Part shown: positions 19,723 to 30,271 of the stretch, one piece after another
How positions within the stretch are numbered: the stretch's first letter is position 1
Layout: every line of letters begins with the position of its first letter
Assembly: GCF_038738535.1 (NCBI RefSeq)
Contig: NZ_CP046128.1
Span: forward strand, 1,612,001 to 1,676,000
Direction: 5' to 3'
DNA length: 64,000 nucleotides
From: Bacillus pumilus
GTDB taxonomy: Bacteria > Bacillota > Bacilli > Bacillales > Bacillaceae
Made by a program: the position numbers and the translations under genes
The notes under the pieces: generated by a model
The model's database searches: none
Told to the model about the DNA's origin: nothing
Seen by the model: only the letters and a program-made list of their open reading frames with translations

Positions 19723-20306
19723 GTAATGCCCTCCATTCTAGCTATCCATTCTTGTACACTATTACGTTATGAGAATGAGAGCTGCTTGGTTCGGATTCAT
19801 GCCCCTCCTTTTCTTCATATTGGCGGCTGACTGATTTCTCTTTAAAAAGAAAAGCGCTTACATTTTGTAAAATAATAGAAAAAGGTGAAAAACATGTAGA
19901 ATCTGCCGATGATAGGTGGGAGAGTTCTTCAAAGAGAACCGGTGAAACAATCGATTTTGCAGAAAAAAGGGAGGGATAAACAGGGTCAATGCTCATACAA
20001 ATGTGACTTGTCACAGAGGAAAAAAATCAAATCCATATAAATACAAGCCGAATTAAAGAAAACAGACTGGATAGAACTAGGCCATTTTAAACATAACTTC
20101 ATTTGTCTGTCATACTATTCTAACTCTGTTTTCAAAGAGGAGAGGCGTTTCTGTGTATATAAATGCAATTATCTTATTTTTGAGGAATCTCATGATCTAG
20201 AGTGTTATGATCAAATTTGAAGAGAAAAAGTGGAAAAAATGAAAAGAAATGATGATTCAATATAAATCATAGAAACGGCTTAGAAATCTGTTAAAGGAGA
20301 ACGGGA
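19723..20306. other. Intergenic region between aprX and ymaC
   Basis: About 580 bp with no gene I can support. A minus-strand ORF at 19742-20014 (90 codons) has no ribosome site and unconvincing composition. The region must hold the divergent promoters of aprX and ymaC; I cannot assign them. Confidence 0.5.
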
Positions 20307-21041
20307 ATGAAGAAGTTTTTTGCTTTGCTTCTCCTGCTTGCGATCGGATGGGGCGTTTATTATACAATGCAAGCACAGGAACATGATGAGCCAGTGTCAT
20401 CAGGTGGGGAAGACGAAAGCGGTTCAAATGATATTTATCGCAATTTTAAAGAACTGGAAGAAAACGAATCAACAAGCAGCTATCAGATTACAGCCAACCC
20501 AGTGCCTGGAAGCCGTCTTCTAGTGATGTCACCCCATGGCGGGAGGATTGAAGGCGGCGTGAGCGAGATCGTCCATTTTTTCGATAATGATTTCTCTACG
20601 TATTTGTTTGAAGGCTTAAGAGAGAATGCGTCAGAACTTCATATTACAAGCACAAACTTTGATGAGCCAGTCGGCGTCGCGCAGGCAAAAGCACACGATT
20701 ATATCTTAGCAGTTCATGGATACAAAGGTGAGGAAGGAATTGACCATACTCTCGTTGGCGGAACAGATTACGACCGTGCAGAAAAAATTGTGAACTCATT
20801 AGAGCGGAACGGATTTTCTGCTGAACTGGCTGTCGCACACGCAACCCTGAGCGGAACAAGCAATCATAATATTAATAATCTTACAAAAACAGGGCAAAGT
20901 GTACAGCTAGAGATTAGTAGAAGTCAGCGTGAAGCTTTATTTGACAGTTTTGACTTTCGGCGGCGGTCGAGTACAAAAAACGAGACGTTCTACCGGTATG
21001 TCAGGGCGATTCGGACAGTGCTGGATGAGGAATATACATAA
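20307..21041 (+). CDS. ymaC: DUF867 protein YmaC, poly-gamma-glutamate hydrolase-like
   Basis: 244 aa. An N-terminal hydrophobic anchor (KKFFALLLLLAIGWGVYYTM) precedes an acidic linker and a DUF867 domain with SPHGGRIEGGVSEIV, FSTYLFEGL, LHITSTNFDEPVG, AVHGYKGE and SVQLEIS. These are the zinc-site blocks of phage-type gamma-polyglutamate hydrolases. The place after aprX fits ymaC of B. subtilis, long labelled phage-related. AAAGGAG lies 8 nt before ATG 20307. Paralogue of the gene at 16243, with the same anchor-linker-domain plan, so a local duplication is likely. Substrate in the cell is not known. Confidence 0.85.
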   Translation: MKKFFALLLLLAIGWGVYYTMQAQEHDEPVSSGGEDESGSNDIYRNFKELEENESTSSYQITANPVPGSRLLVMSPHGGRIEGGVSEIVHFFDNDFSTYLFEGLRENASELHITSTNFDEPVGVAQAKAHDYILAVHGYKGEEGIDHTLVGGTDYDRAEKIVNSLERNGFSAELAVAHATLSGTSNHNINNLTKTGQSVQLEISRSQREALFDSFDFRRRSSTKNETFYRYVRAIRTVLDEEYT

Positions 21042-21118
21042 AGATGGTGCACATGTTAAGACAAGCAGCGTGAATTCTTGTTACACTATAAAAAGTGATA
21101 ATAAAAGGAGAGACGAAT

Positions 21119-21568
21119 ATGGCGCGTCATCATTTTCATCTTCAGGCGAGCTGGCCTGGTCTGCGTAACGATGTGGGTACAATCTCATGTGAACAGTTAA
21201 AAACGAAGATTTCAATTCCAAAAGAAATGGACGGTCCCGGCATTGGAACAAATCCAGATGAGATGCTCTTAGGTGCAGCGGCTACGTGTTATATTATTAC
21301 ACTTGCCGCTATGATGGAGCGGAGCCAATTAGAGAAAGAGGATCTAACGATGAGTTCTGAGGCTGTCGTAGATGTGACCAATGGTGTGTTTACATATGAA
21401 AAAATCATTCACCGGCCTGTCATCATCCTCAAACAATCCGCTTCCCCGCAAGATATTGAGCTGGCCCGCAAGCTCGCGCATAAAGCCGAAAGCTCATGTA
21501 TGATCTCAAGAGCTGTTCAAGGAAATGTGGCCATTTCCTTAGAAGAAACCATTCAAGTTGGCGGGTAA
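21119..21568 (+). CDS. ymaD: OsmC-family peroxiredoxin-like protein YmaD
   Basis: 149-aa OsmC/Ohr-fold protein. The first conserved cysteine region is LLGAAATCYIITLAAMMER and the second is AESSCMISRAVQGNV, giving the two-cysteine pair that reduces organic hydroperoxides in this family. ATG 21119 is chosen over an upstream start because AAAGGAG lies 8 nt before it. Gene order aprX-ymaC-ymaD-ebrB is as in B. subtilis. A shared bidirectional terminator separates it from ebrB. Confidence 0.92.
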   Translation: MARHHFHLQASWPGLRNDVGTISCEQLKTKISIPKEMDGPGIGTNPDEMLLGAAATCYIITLAAMMERSQLEKEDLTMSSEAVVDVTNGVFTYEKIIHRPVIILKQSASPQDIELARKLAHKAESSCMISRAVQGNVAISLEETIQVGG

Positions 21569-21572
21569 AAAC

Positions 21573-21617
21573 AAAAAAGTCATTTTCTCTTATTAAATGG
21601 AGAAAATGACTTTTTTT
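21573..21617. terminator. Bidirectional terminator between ymaD and ebrB
   Basis: Perfect stem AAAGTCATTTTCTC/GAGAAAATGACTTT flanked by A and T runs, so it can serve both converging genes. Confidence 0.9.
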
Positions 21618-21984
21618 ATGACGTCCATTCGGTTTGATCGATTTGTTCTTTGTTTTCTTCCTTTTGTTTTTTGGACAGGTTCAAGACAATCACGCCGCAT
21701 ATCACAAGTGCAAGGCCGATGAAGCCTTTTATGTGAATGGTTTCGTTAAACAGCACGAGTCCGATAAGAGCAGTGAGTGCTGTTCCAACGCCAGACCATG
21801 TCGCATAAGCAGACGAAAGGTCAATGGTTTTAAGTGCCAAACTGAGGAAGGTAAAGGCGCAGCCAAATCCGATCAGGACCCCAATACTCGGCAGCAGTTG
21901 CGAAAAACCTTGTGAAAGCTTCAGCATCGTACTGCCAAAAACCTCCGTCAAAATGGCTCCTGTTAAATAGAGCATTCCTTTCAT
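21616..21984 (-). CDS. ebrB: SMR multidrug efflux subunit EbrB
   Basis: 122-aa small multidrug resistance protein with four membrane helices. Helix 1 carries the essential membrane glutamate (GAILTEVFGSTMLKLSQGF), and the SMR signature SSAYATWSGVGTAL is intact. It forms a hetero-oligomer with EbrA and exports cationic dyes (ethidium, acriflavine) in exchange for protons. The C-terminal tail (KKQKEENKEQIDQTEWTS) is hydrophilic, the feature that distinguishes EbrB from EbrA. Last gene of tetR-ebrA-ebrB, 15 bp after ebrA. Confidence 0.95.
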   Translation of the reverse strand: MKGMLYLTGAILTEVFGSTMLKLSQGFSQLLPSIGVLIGFGCAFTFLSLALKTIDLSSAYATWSGVGTALTALIGLVLFNETIHIKGFIGLALVICGVIVLNLSKKQKEENKEQIDQTEWTS

Positions 21985-21999
21985 GATCTCTCACATCCT

Positions 22000-22317
22000 T
22001 TATGACATATTTAAAAGTACGACTCCTGAGACAAGCATCGCCATCCCAATGACTGCTTTTTGGTTCAAGGTTTCTTTGAAAAAAAGCACGCCAAAAATAG
22101 CCGTGAGGATTGTACCAACCCCAGACCATGTTGCATAAGACATGCTAAGCGGAATGATATTCAGAGTCAATGACAGCATATAAAAGGCAAGTGTATACCC
22201 AGCAACAACGACAGCGCTCGGCTTAAAGCGAGTAAAGCCGTTGGAGAATTTTAACATCACGGCGCCAATCGCTTCTGAAAAAATCGCCACAGCTAGAAAA
22301 AGATATCCGAGGATCAT
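22000..22317 (-). CDS. ebrA: SMR multidrug efflux subunit EbrA
   Basis: 105-aa SMR protein of four helices, partner of EbrB. The proton/drug glutamate is in AIFSEAIGAVMLKFSNGF and the signature MSYATWSGVGTILTA is present. Its ATG overlaps the stop of the upstream TetR gene by one base (TAATG), so translation is coupled. Unlike EbrB it has almost no C-terminal tail, ending LLNMS. Confidence 0.95.
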   Translation of the reverse strand: MILGYLFLAVAIFSEAIGAVMLKFSNGFTRFKPSAVVVAGYTLAFYMLSLTLNIIPLSMSYATWSGVGTILTAIFGVLFFKETLNQKAVIGMAMLVSGVVLLNMS

Positions 22318-22862
22318 TATGATCCCTCCTCTAATAGGTGTAAAATCCGATGAAGTAAAAGGGTTTTTTCCTCTCGGTTCAGCGGTTCAAGCTGAAACAT
22401 TTCTGAAAACCATATTCCATCACAAGCAAGACGAATCAGCTGGCTCAATGTTGGGTCATTGATTTCATCAGCTGCTTTCGCTTTGAACTCTGCATAAAAA
22501 TCACGCCAAGGGTTCAATAACACTTCATCAAATGACATAGTAGCAAGCATACTTGTACATAGCTGAGTCGTATTTTGATGATCAAGATCATGTAATGTGG
22601 CCGATATATATGCACGGACATAAGGCGCTTTTTCATGCTTGTAAGTTTCTTGATACGTTTCGAGCTGCTGACGAAAGCAAAGAATCGCATGCTCATTCAT
22701 TTTTTGGATGAGCTCTTCCTTGCTTGCGAAATGATAAAGCAGGCCGGCTTTGGTCATATGTGCATGCTCTGCCACTTGCTGAAGGGTAAGCTGGCTTAAT
22801 CCTTCTTCTAAGATCGTGCGGGCAGCTGCATCAAAGATTTGCTCTTTTTTGGTTTTAGACAT
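22317..22862 (-). CDS. TetR-family regulator of ebrAB
   Basis: 181-aa TetR repressor. The N-terminal helix-turn-helix (AARTILEEGLSQLTLQQVAEHAHMTKAGLLYHFASKEELI) is typical; the C-terminal half is a variable ligand-binding bundle with hydrophobic and aromatic residues that would suit lipophilic cations. It leads the operon and overlaps ebrA by one base, and a near-perfect palindrome lies just upstream, so it most likely represses itself and ebrAB until drug binds. By memory B. subtilis 168 lacks this regulator at ebrAB. Confidence 0.9.
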   Translation of the reverse strand: MSKTKKEQIFDAAARTILEEGLSQLTLQQVAEHAHMTKAGLLYHFASKEELIQKMNEHAILCFRQQLETYQETYKHEKAPYVRAYISATLHDLDHQNTTQLCTSMLATMSFDEVLLNPWRDFYAEFKAKAADEINDPTLSQLIRLACDGIWFSEMFQLEPLNREEKTLLLHRILHLLEEGS

Positions 22863-22874
22863 AAAAAAAACACC

Positions 22875-22900
22875 TACTTTACTGAACGGTCGGTAAAGTA
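22875..22900 (-). promoter_or_regulatory. Probable TetR operator at tetR-ebrAB
   Basis: Inverted repeat TACTTTAC-N10-GTAAAGTA, with further symmetry in the centre (TGAACGGTCG), ending 12 bp before the TetR start codon. Position and size are typical of TetR autoregulatory operators. Confidence 0.75.
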
Positions 22901-22963
22901 AATGTTAACCCATCAAAAACGAGTGTGTCAATCGATTCATTTGATTTCGCTAAATCGTCATAT

Positions 22964-23215
22964 TTAATAATAAGGGTATGGTCCATATGGCGGGTACGGA
23001 GGCGGATAAGGGTACCCATAGCCATAGCCTGGCGCAAGCAGAGACCCAGCAAGCAGACCTCCAGCAAAACCACCTAAAAATGGAGGTCCGAAGAATCCGG
23101 GTCTACCATAACCGAATCCAGGTCTCCCAAACCCAAAACCCGGGCGTCCAAAGCCAAAACCAAAAGGTCTTCTCATGTCTTCTTGCATAAATGGCGGTGC
23201 ATCAAAATAATTCAT
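22964..23215 (-). CDS. ymaG: Gly/Phe/Tyr/Pro-rich protein, YmaG-like spore coat component
   Basis: 83-aa protein made of GFGFGRPGFGFGRPG-type repeats (three copies of an 8-residue unit), a Gly/Leu hydrophobic stretch (GGFAGGLLAGSLLAPG) and a tail of Tyr/Pro/Gly. It lies exactly where ymaG lies in B. subtilis (between ebrA and ymaF), and ymaG there encodes an inner coat protein; the assignment rests on position and composition. Tyrosine richness fits oxidative cross-linking in the coat. AGGAG precedes ATG 23215. Confidence 0.65.
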   Translation of the reverse strand: MNYFDAPPFMQEDMRRPFGFGFGRPGFGFGRPGFGYGRPGFFGPPFLGGFAGGLLAGSLLAPGYGYGYPYPPPYPPYGPYPYY

Positions 23216-23319
23216 AAAAAAAGGCTCCTCTCACATAAAATCACTGTAACTGACATCAGTGTATTCGATTGGCCTATATGTGTTTGGGTGAACGCCTATT
23301 ATAAGGAGGAATGTAAAAA

Positions 23320-23721
23320 ATGGGCCTGTATCCATCTGATTGGGCAAAATGCCCGCCGCATGCTCATGCCTATAAAGCACGAACGGATGTAACAGAAGAG
23401 CATTATCATTTAATAGAAGGCATTTCTCAGCCTGTCAATGGAAGTAATACCGATCAGCATACTCATTTCTATCGCGGGATCACCTCTTTTGAGAGAGGGC
23501 ATTTCCACAGATACTACGGCGTCACAGGGCCGGCAATTCCAAGATTGGATGGTACGCACTATCACGAGATTGAGGAAGTCACGTTTTCTGCCTATAACGA
23601 TTCTGTCCCCATTCCGTACGGAGGAGTTGTCTATAGTCCGGACGAGGAGCGGCCGACGCATACGCACCGATTAAAAGGGAAGACATATGAAGTGGTCGGA
23701 AATGAACCACTCGGCTGGTGA
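23320..23721 (+). CDS. ymaF: YmaF family protein
   Basis: 133-aa His-rich protein with repeated blocks of the form HxH plus aromatic (HAHAYKARTDVTEEHYH, QHTHFYRGITSFERGHFHRYYG, GTHYHEIEEVT, THTHRLKG). These regularly spaced histidines suggest metal binding or a beta-repeat scaffold. YmaF of B. subtilis has unknown function; late sporulation or coat localisation is plausible from the neighbour ymaG. AAGGAGG lies 8 nt before ATG 23320. Confidence 0.88.
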   Translation: MGLYPSDWAKCPPHAHAYKARTDVTEEHYHLIEGISQPVNGSNTDQHTHFYRGITSFERGHFHRYYGVTGPAIPRLDGTHYHEIEEVTFSAYNDSVPIPYGGVVYSPDEERPTHTHRLKGKTYEVVGNEPLGW

Positions 23722-23790
23722 TAGGCCGTATATAGGAGAGAAAGAGAAGTTATGCTATACTGTAGGCAGTTTGTAAAAGAGAGTGATGTT

Positions 23791-24747
23791 ATGAAAAAAA
23801 CGAAACAACCAGTGATTGTATTAGTAGGACCGACGGCTGTCGGGAAAACAAAACTGAGCATTCATATAGCAAAAGCATTTAATGGAGAAATTATCAGTGG
23901 TGATTCTATGCAGATTTATAAAGGAATGGACATTGGAACAGCTAAAATCACCCCTGAAGAAATGGATGGTGTCCCGCATCACTTAATTGATATTAAAGAG
24001 CCGGACGAATCCTTTTCTACAGCTGAATTTCAGCAGCTGGTCCGTGTGAAAATCAAAGAGATTGCCGCTAGAGGGAAAACACCAATGATCGTCGGCGGAA
24101 CAGGTTTGTATATCCAATCTGTTTTATATGATTACACATTTACCGATGAGAAAAGTGATCCTGCTTTTAGAGAAGAAATGGCGCTGTTTGAACAGCAGCA
24201 TGGCCCCCTTCAGCTGCACGAAAAGCTAAAGGCATTAGACCCTGATGCTGCAAAAGCCATTCATCCGAATAATGTCCGCCGCGTGATCCGGGCGCTGGAA
24301 GTGATCCATACAACAGGTCAGAAAATGTCGGAGATGCAAAGTGGTCATCAAGAAGTTCCTCTTTATGATACAGCCTTCATTGGGCTGAAAATGGATCGAG
24401 AGCTTTTGTACGAGCGCATTCACCAAAGAATTGATATGATGATAGATGAAGGCTTAATTGAGGAAGTGAGCGCACTTTATCAATCTGGCTTGAAGGATTG
24501 TCAATCGGTTCAAGCGATTGGTTATAAAGAGCTGTATGCGTATTTTCAAGGTGACTGCTCACTTGATGAAGCTATCCAGCAATTAAAGCAAAATTCCCGC
24601 AGATATGCGAAGCGTCAGTTCACGTGGTTCCGTAATAAAATGGATGTCACTTGGTTCGACATGACACCGCCTTGCCACTTTTCAGACAAAAAAGAGGAAA
24701 TTTTCGCATATATAGCAGGAAAGCTTGGACTTAAAGCGAAACTGTAG
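23791..24747 (+). CDS. miaA: tRNA dimethylallyltransferase
   Basis: 318-aa P-loop enzyme that transfers a dimethylallyl group to N6 of A37 in UNN-reading tRNAs, giving i6A37, which MiaB (6117) then methylthiolates. Motifs: Walker [40 protein letters not shown], and [12 protein letters not shown] near the C-terminus. Start ATG 23791 is chosen from similarity and an AAAGAGAGTG site; the frame is open upstream. hfq starts 26 bp after the stop, the usual miaA-hfq pairing. Confidence 0.96.
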   Translation: MKKTKQPVIVLVGPTAVGKTKLSIHIAKAFNGEIISGDSMQIYKGMDIGTAKITPEEMDGVPHHLIDIKEPDESFSTAEFQQLVRVKIKEIAARGKTPMIVGGTGLYIQSVLYDYTFTDEKSDPAFREEMALFEQQHGPLQLHEKLKALDPDAAKAIHPNNVRRVIRALEVIHTTGQKMSEMQSGHQEVPLYDTAFIGLKMDRELLYERIHQRIDMMIDEGLIEEVSALYQSGLKDCQSVQAIGYKELYAYFQGDCSLDEAIQQLKQNSRRYAKRQFTWFRNKMDVTWFDMTPPCHFSDKKEEIFAYIAGKLGLKAKL

Positions 24748-24772
24748 TTATCAGAATCAAGGAGGACGAAAC

Positions 24773-24994
24773 ATGAAACCGATTAATATTCAGGACCAAT
24801 TTTTGAATCAAATTCGTAAAGACAATACCTTTGTCACAGTATTCTTACTGAATGGCTTTCAGCTTCGCGGTCAAGTGAAAGGATTTGACAATTTCACGGT
24901 GCTGCTTGAAACAGAAGGGAAGCAGCAGCTTATTTATAAACACGCCATTTCTACATTTGCACCTCAAAAGAATGTGAATCTAGAATTAGAATAG
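24773..24994 (+). CDS. hfq: RNA chaperone Hfq
   Basis: 73-aa Sm-like protein forming a hexamer that binds U-rich and A-rich RNA. The Sm1 motif ([26 protein letters not shown]) and Sm2 motif ([13 protein letters not shown]) are intact, with the YKHA residues that bind U on the proximal face. AAGGAGG lies 8 nt before ATG 24773. In Bacillus Hfq has a smaller role in sRNA control than in enterobacteria. Confidence 0.97.
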   Translation: MKPINIQDQFLNQIRKDNTFVTVFLLNGFQLRGQVKGFDNFTVLLETEGKQQLIYKHAISTFAPQKNVNLELE

Positions 24995-25012
24995 GATAGG
25001 ATAGTTCCACCT

Positions 25013-25083
25013 AATAGCCCCATGCATCTGCGAATAAACCGGCCGGAACCCGCTACGTTTTTTGTCAGTGCAGAGGGGCTATT
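25013..25083 (+). terminator. Structured element downstream of hfq, possible terminator
   Basis: A 9-bp perfect outer stem (AATAGCCCC with GGGGCTATT) encloses about 53 nt including CTGC/GCAG and a GGCCGG palindrome. Only a short T stretch follows, so it is an imperfect terminator or a small structured RNA. Confidence 0.45.
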
Positions 25084-25159
25084 TTGCATGCCATGAAACT
25101 TTTCTGCCTATTCTGCGTATAATCCCTTATTGGATATGGAGAAAGGTGAGGGAAGCGAT

Positions 25160-25492
25160 ATGGAAAACGCAGAGCTTGAATTAAGAAGGATTAGGGTGAT
25201 CCTTCTACTAATTGGGATTGTTGTCTTATTTGGATCGTGCGCCATTTCAAACATTGAATCCAGGCAGGAAAGCTGGCATAACTATTCTAATCAAGATGAT
25301 CATGGACATATAGAAGGTCTTTTACAATCAGCTGTTGCTCTAAAAAATAATCACTTTGCTGTTGTGAAAGATGATGAAGTACATGTGTACCGGTTTGACG
25401 AAAAAGAGGGAGAACTGACTCTTATTAAAACAAAATACATAGATGAGTGGGACGAAGATTATGATGATGATGACGATTCTGTAGAAGAGTAA
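25160..25492 (+). CDS. ymzC: YmzC family small membrane protein
   Basis: 110 aa. N-terminal charged segment (NAELELRRIRV), one hydrophobic helix (ILLLIGIVVLFGSCAI, about 12-30) with a cysteine at its end, then a soluble domain containing a conserved strand (NNHFAVVKDDEVHVYRF) and a very acidic C-terminus (DEWDEDYDDDDDSVEE). It resembles B. subtilis YmzC in the LRRIRI start, the single helix and the HNHFGV-like block. Function unknown; likely anchored with the domain outside. ATG 25160 has GAGGGAAG upstream; a longer frame from 25130 is less likely. Confidence 0.82.
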   Translation: MENAELELRRIRVILLLIGIVVLFGSCAISNIESRQESWHNYSNQDDHGHIEGLLQSAVALKNNHFAVVKDDEVHVYRFDEKEGELTLIKTKYIDEWDEDYDDDDDSVEE

Positions 25493-25571
25493 GCACGTGA
25501 ATTTACAAATGAATGTGAAGTCGCTACACTATAATCATGCATCAGACATCTAGACAGAAAAGGATGAGTTC

Positions 25572-25784
25572 ATGACACACAAAATTAAAATTAATCATTG
25601 GGAACAAACTTGTGAAGACGACTCCTGTTTCGAATATGGAACAAGCGTTTCTGTAAATGGGAAAGAATTAGTCAGAGAAGCTTCAATCGTCTCTGCGCTT
25701 GAAGCGGTGCTAAAAGAATTAGGTGTTGAAGTGGAAATTACAGAAGTGTCAGAAGATTTACAGTGCGATGCCTACAAAAAATAA
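25572..25784 (+). CDS. ymzA: YmzA family small protein
   Basis: 70-aa protein, equal in position to B. subtilis ymzA ahead of the nrd operon. Sequence reads as a small beta-beta-alpha unit (HKIKINHWEQTCEDDSCFEYGTS ... IVSALEAVLKELGVEVEITE) with three cysteines. No function known. AAAAGGATGAG precedes ATG 25572. Confidence 0.82.
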   Translation: MTHKIKINHWEQTCEDDSCFEYGTSVSVNGKELVREASIVSALEAVLKELGVEVEITEVSEDLQCDAYKK

Positions 25785-25956
25785 AACAAAAAGTCTAGTC
25801 TACTAAGCGATTTTTTTTCGTGTTATGATAGATTTCGGTTTCAGTTGAATAGAGAGTAGAGCAGTCTATTTTTAGATCCTGTTCTGCTCTATTTATTTGA
25901 ACGTACGAGTTCGGCTATGAATGTTCGGCCGGGTTGGTTGATTTTTTTCGTTTCGA

Positions 25957-26005
25957 ACATCTATATGTTGTGTTTTGAAAAAACATAGTATACTATATAT
26001 AGTGA
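25957..26005 (+). promoter_or_regulatory. Two NrdR-box-like sites upstream of nrdI
   Basis: ATACTATATATAGTGA (25990-26005) agrees well with the NrdR box core CTATATATAG; a weaker copy, ACATCTATATGTTGTG, begins 33 bp upstream (25957), i.e. about three helical turns, the spacing usual for NrdR tetramer sites. A RNA polymerase promoter must overlap them. Together they suggest repression of nrdIEF by NrdR when dATP is high. Confidence 0.65.
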
Positions 26006-26037
26006 ATAACGAAATGATCAACAATACTAAAAACTAG

Positions 26038-28504
<2,467 letters not shown>

Positions 28505-28521
28505 TTAAAGGAGAGTTTAAC

Positions 28522-29502
28522 GTGACAAAAATTTATGATGCAGCCAACTGGTCAAAACACGAAGACGATTTTACACAAATGTTTTACAACCAAAATGTGA
28601 AGCAGTTCTGGCTTCCTGAAGAGATTTCCTTAAACGGGGATCTCTTAACATGGAAATATTTAGGTGAAAAAGAGCGAGATACGTACATGAAGGTACTTGC
28701 TGGCCTGACTTTACTTGATACAGAACAAGGAAATACAGGGATGCCGATTGTGGCTGAACATGTAGACGGCCATCAGCGTAAAGCTGTATTAAACTTTATG
28801 GCGATGATGGAAAATGCGGTACATGCAAAATCATACTCAAATATCTTCATGACCCTCGCACCAACTGAAACGATCAGTGAAGTGTTTGAATGGGTCAAGA
28901 AAAATAAATTCTTGCAAAAGAAAGCAGATATGATTGTCAGTTTATACCGTTCGATTCAAAAGGACGATCCGATTTCCCTCTTTAAAGCAATGGTTGCTTC
29001 TGTTTATTTAGAAAGCTTCCTATTTTACAGTGGTTTTTACTACCCGCTTTATTTCTATGGACAAGGAAAGCTCATGCAAAGTGGTGAAATCATCAACTTG
29101 ATTTTGCGTGATGAAGCGATTCACGGTGTGTACGTTGGGTTATTAGCGCAAGAAATTTACAACAAACAAACACCTGAAGTGCAAAAAGAGCTGTATGATT
29201 TCTCGATTGACCTCTTGAACGAGCTTTATGAAAATGAACTTCATTACACGGAAGATATATATGACCAAGTCAATTTATCACATGATGTGAAAAAGTTCAT
29301 TCGTTACAATGCCAATAAAGCGTTAATGAACCTTGGATTTGCCCCTTACTTTGAAGAAGAAGAGATCAATCCAATTGTATTGAACGGACTCAATACAAAA
29401 ACAAAGTCGCATGACTTCTTCTCAATGAAAGGGAACGGCTACAAAAAAGCAACTGTAGAGCCGTTAAAAGATGATGACTTCTTCTTTGGAGATGAATCAT
29501 AA
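28522..29502 (+). CDS. nrdF: Ribonucleoside-diphosphate reductase class Ib, beta subunit
   Basis: 326-aa radical subunit. Metal ligands are visible as D/E and ExxH ([31 protein letters not shown]), with the radical tyrosine in the helical core. Start is GTG 28522 with AAAGGAG 8 nt upstream; an alternative frame from 28492 overlaps nrdE. Nearly identical to the B. subtilis protein except for the C-terminus ([14 protein letters not shown]). A hairpin follows. Confidence 0.97.
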   Translation: MTKIYDAANWSKHEDDFTQMFYNQNVKQFWLPEEISLNGDLLTWKYLGEKERDTYMKVLAGLTLLDTEQGNTGMPIVAEHVDGHQRKAVLNFMAMMENAVHAKSYSNIFMTLAPTETISEVFEWVKKNKFLQKKADMIVSLYRSIQKDDPISLFKAMVASVYLESFLFYSGFYYPLYFYGQGKLMQSGEIINLILRDEAIHGVYVGLLAQEIYNKQTPEVQKELYDFSIDLLNELYENELHYTEDIYDQVNLSHDVKKFIRYNANKALMNLGFAPYFEEEEINPIVLNGLNTKTKSHDFFSMKGNGYKKATVEPLKDDDFFFGDES

Positions 29503-29514
29503 GTAAGGCGTAAA

Positions 29515-29546
29515 AGTCAAAACGCATCACTCGTTTTGGCTTTTTG
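29515..29546 (+). terminator. Terminator of nrdIEF
   Basis: Stem GTCAAAACG/CGTTTTGGC (one G-T pair) with a 7-nt loop, followed by TTTTT. It lies between nrdF and ymaB, so ymaB may have its own promoter. Confidence 0.7.
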
Positions 29547-29586
29547 CCATTTCATACAATGCGTTACATACTGGAGGTTACCGAGC

Positions 29587-30204
29587 ATGGGAAAAATGGA
29601 TGAAATCATACTAGTTGCACCGCGCACACGCGTGTTCCAAAACGAAACGCTTGCGTTTAATGGTGTGAATAGTGAAGAGAAAACAATCAACACCATTATG
29701 AAAGAAATCGAAGAGCACTTCGAGCAGATGCGCAGAGGCGATGCGGAAGAAAATCCTGACTTCAAGCAGCCGATTCCTTATGTCGTGATTAAGCGTGAGG
29801 ACGAAGTGTATGTATATGAAAGGCTTCAAGGCGGGGGAGAGACTCGATTGCATCATAAGTTGTCTCTTGGCTTTGGTGGTCACATGAATTTCATCGAAGG
29901 GAAAAACTTTGTTGAAATTCTAAAGGAAAATACGGATCGTGAGCTGGACGAGGAACTTTCTATTCAAGAAGAAGACAAGCTTGAGATGAAAACCCTTGGT
30001 TTAATTAATGATGATGACAACAGTGTCGGCCGTGTGCACATTGGCCTGTTATCAGCACTTGAATTAGCGCCGGGTGCTCATGTAGAAGTGAAAGAAACAG
30101 ATCAAATCTCAGGAAAATGGATGAAAGCATCCGATTTGAAAAAGCCCGAATACTTCGATCGACTTGAAACATGGTCTCAATTTGTCGTGAACATTTTAGC
30201 ATAA
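29587..30204 (+). CDS. ymaB: YmaB, nudix-related protein
   Basis: 205 aa. The central part (residues about 95-160) keeps a nudix-like layout (LSLGFGGHMNFIEG ... ILKENTDRELDEELSI), where the GxxxxxExxxxREL(x)EE box is partly retained; this suggests hydrolysis or binding of a nucleotide-linked substrate. B. subtilis YmaB is essential or nearly so, with unknown function. GGAGG lies 9 nt before ATG 29587; the frame reads further up without a better start. Position after nrdF is conserved. Confidence 0.9.
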   Translation: MGKMDEIILVAPRTRVFQNETLAFNGVNSEEKTINTIMKEIEEHFEQMRRGDAEENPDFKQPIPYVVIKREDEVYVYERLQGGGETRLHHKLSLGFGGHMNFIEGKNFVEILKENTDRELDEELSIQEEDKLEMKTLGLINDDDNSVGRVHIGLLSALELAPGAHVEVKETDQISGKWMKASDLKKPEYFDRLETWSQFVVNILA

Positions 30205-30215
30205 ATGAATAAATA

Positions 30216-30254
30216 ACAAACCGGCTCAGCAGCAGACTTGAGCCGGTTTGTTTC
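30216..30254. terminator. Terminator between ymaB and cwlC
   Basis: 13-bp perfect stem ACAAACCGGCTCA/TGAGCCGGTTTGT with a 10-nt loop, then TTTCGTT. It sits between converging genes and may serve both. Confidence 0.85.
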
Positions 30255-30271
30255 GTTATAACAGCTTCAGC

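Noticed and set aside
19742..20014. 90-codon minus-strand ORF upstream of aprX
   Set aside because: No ribosome site, no family resemblance, low-quality composition.
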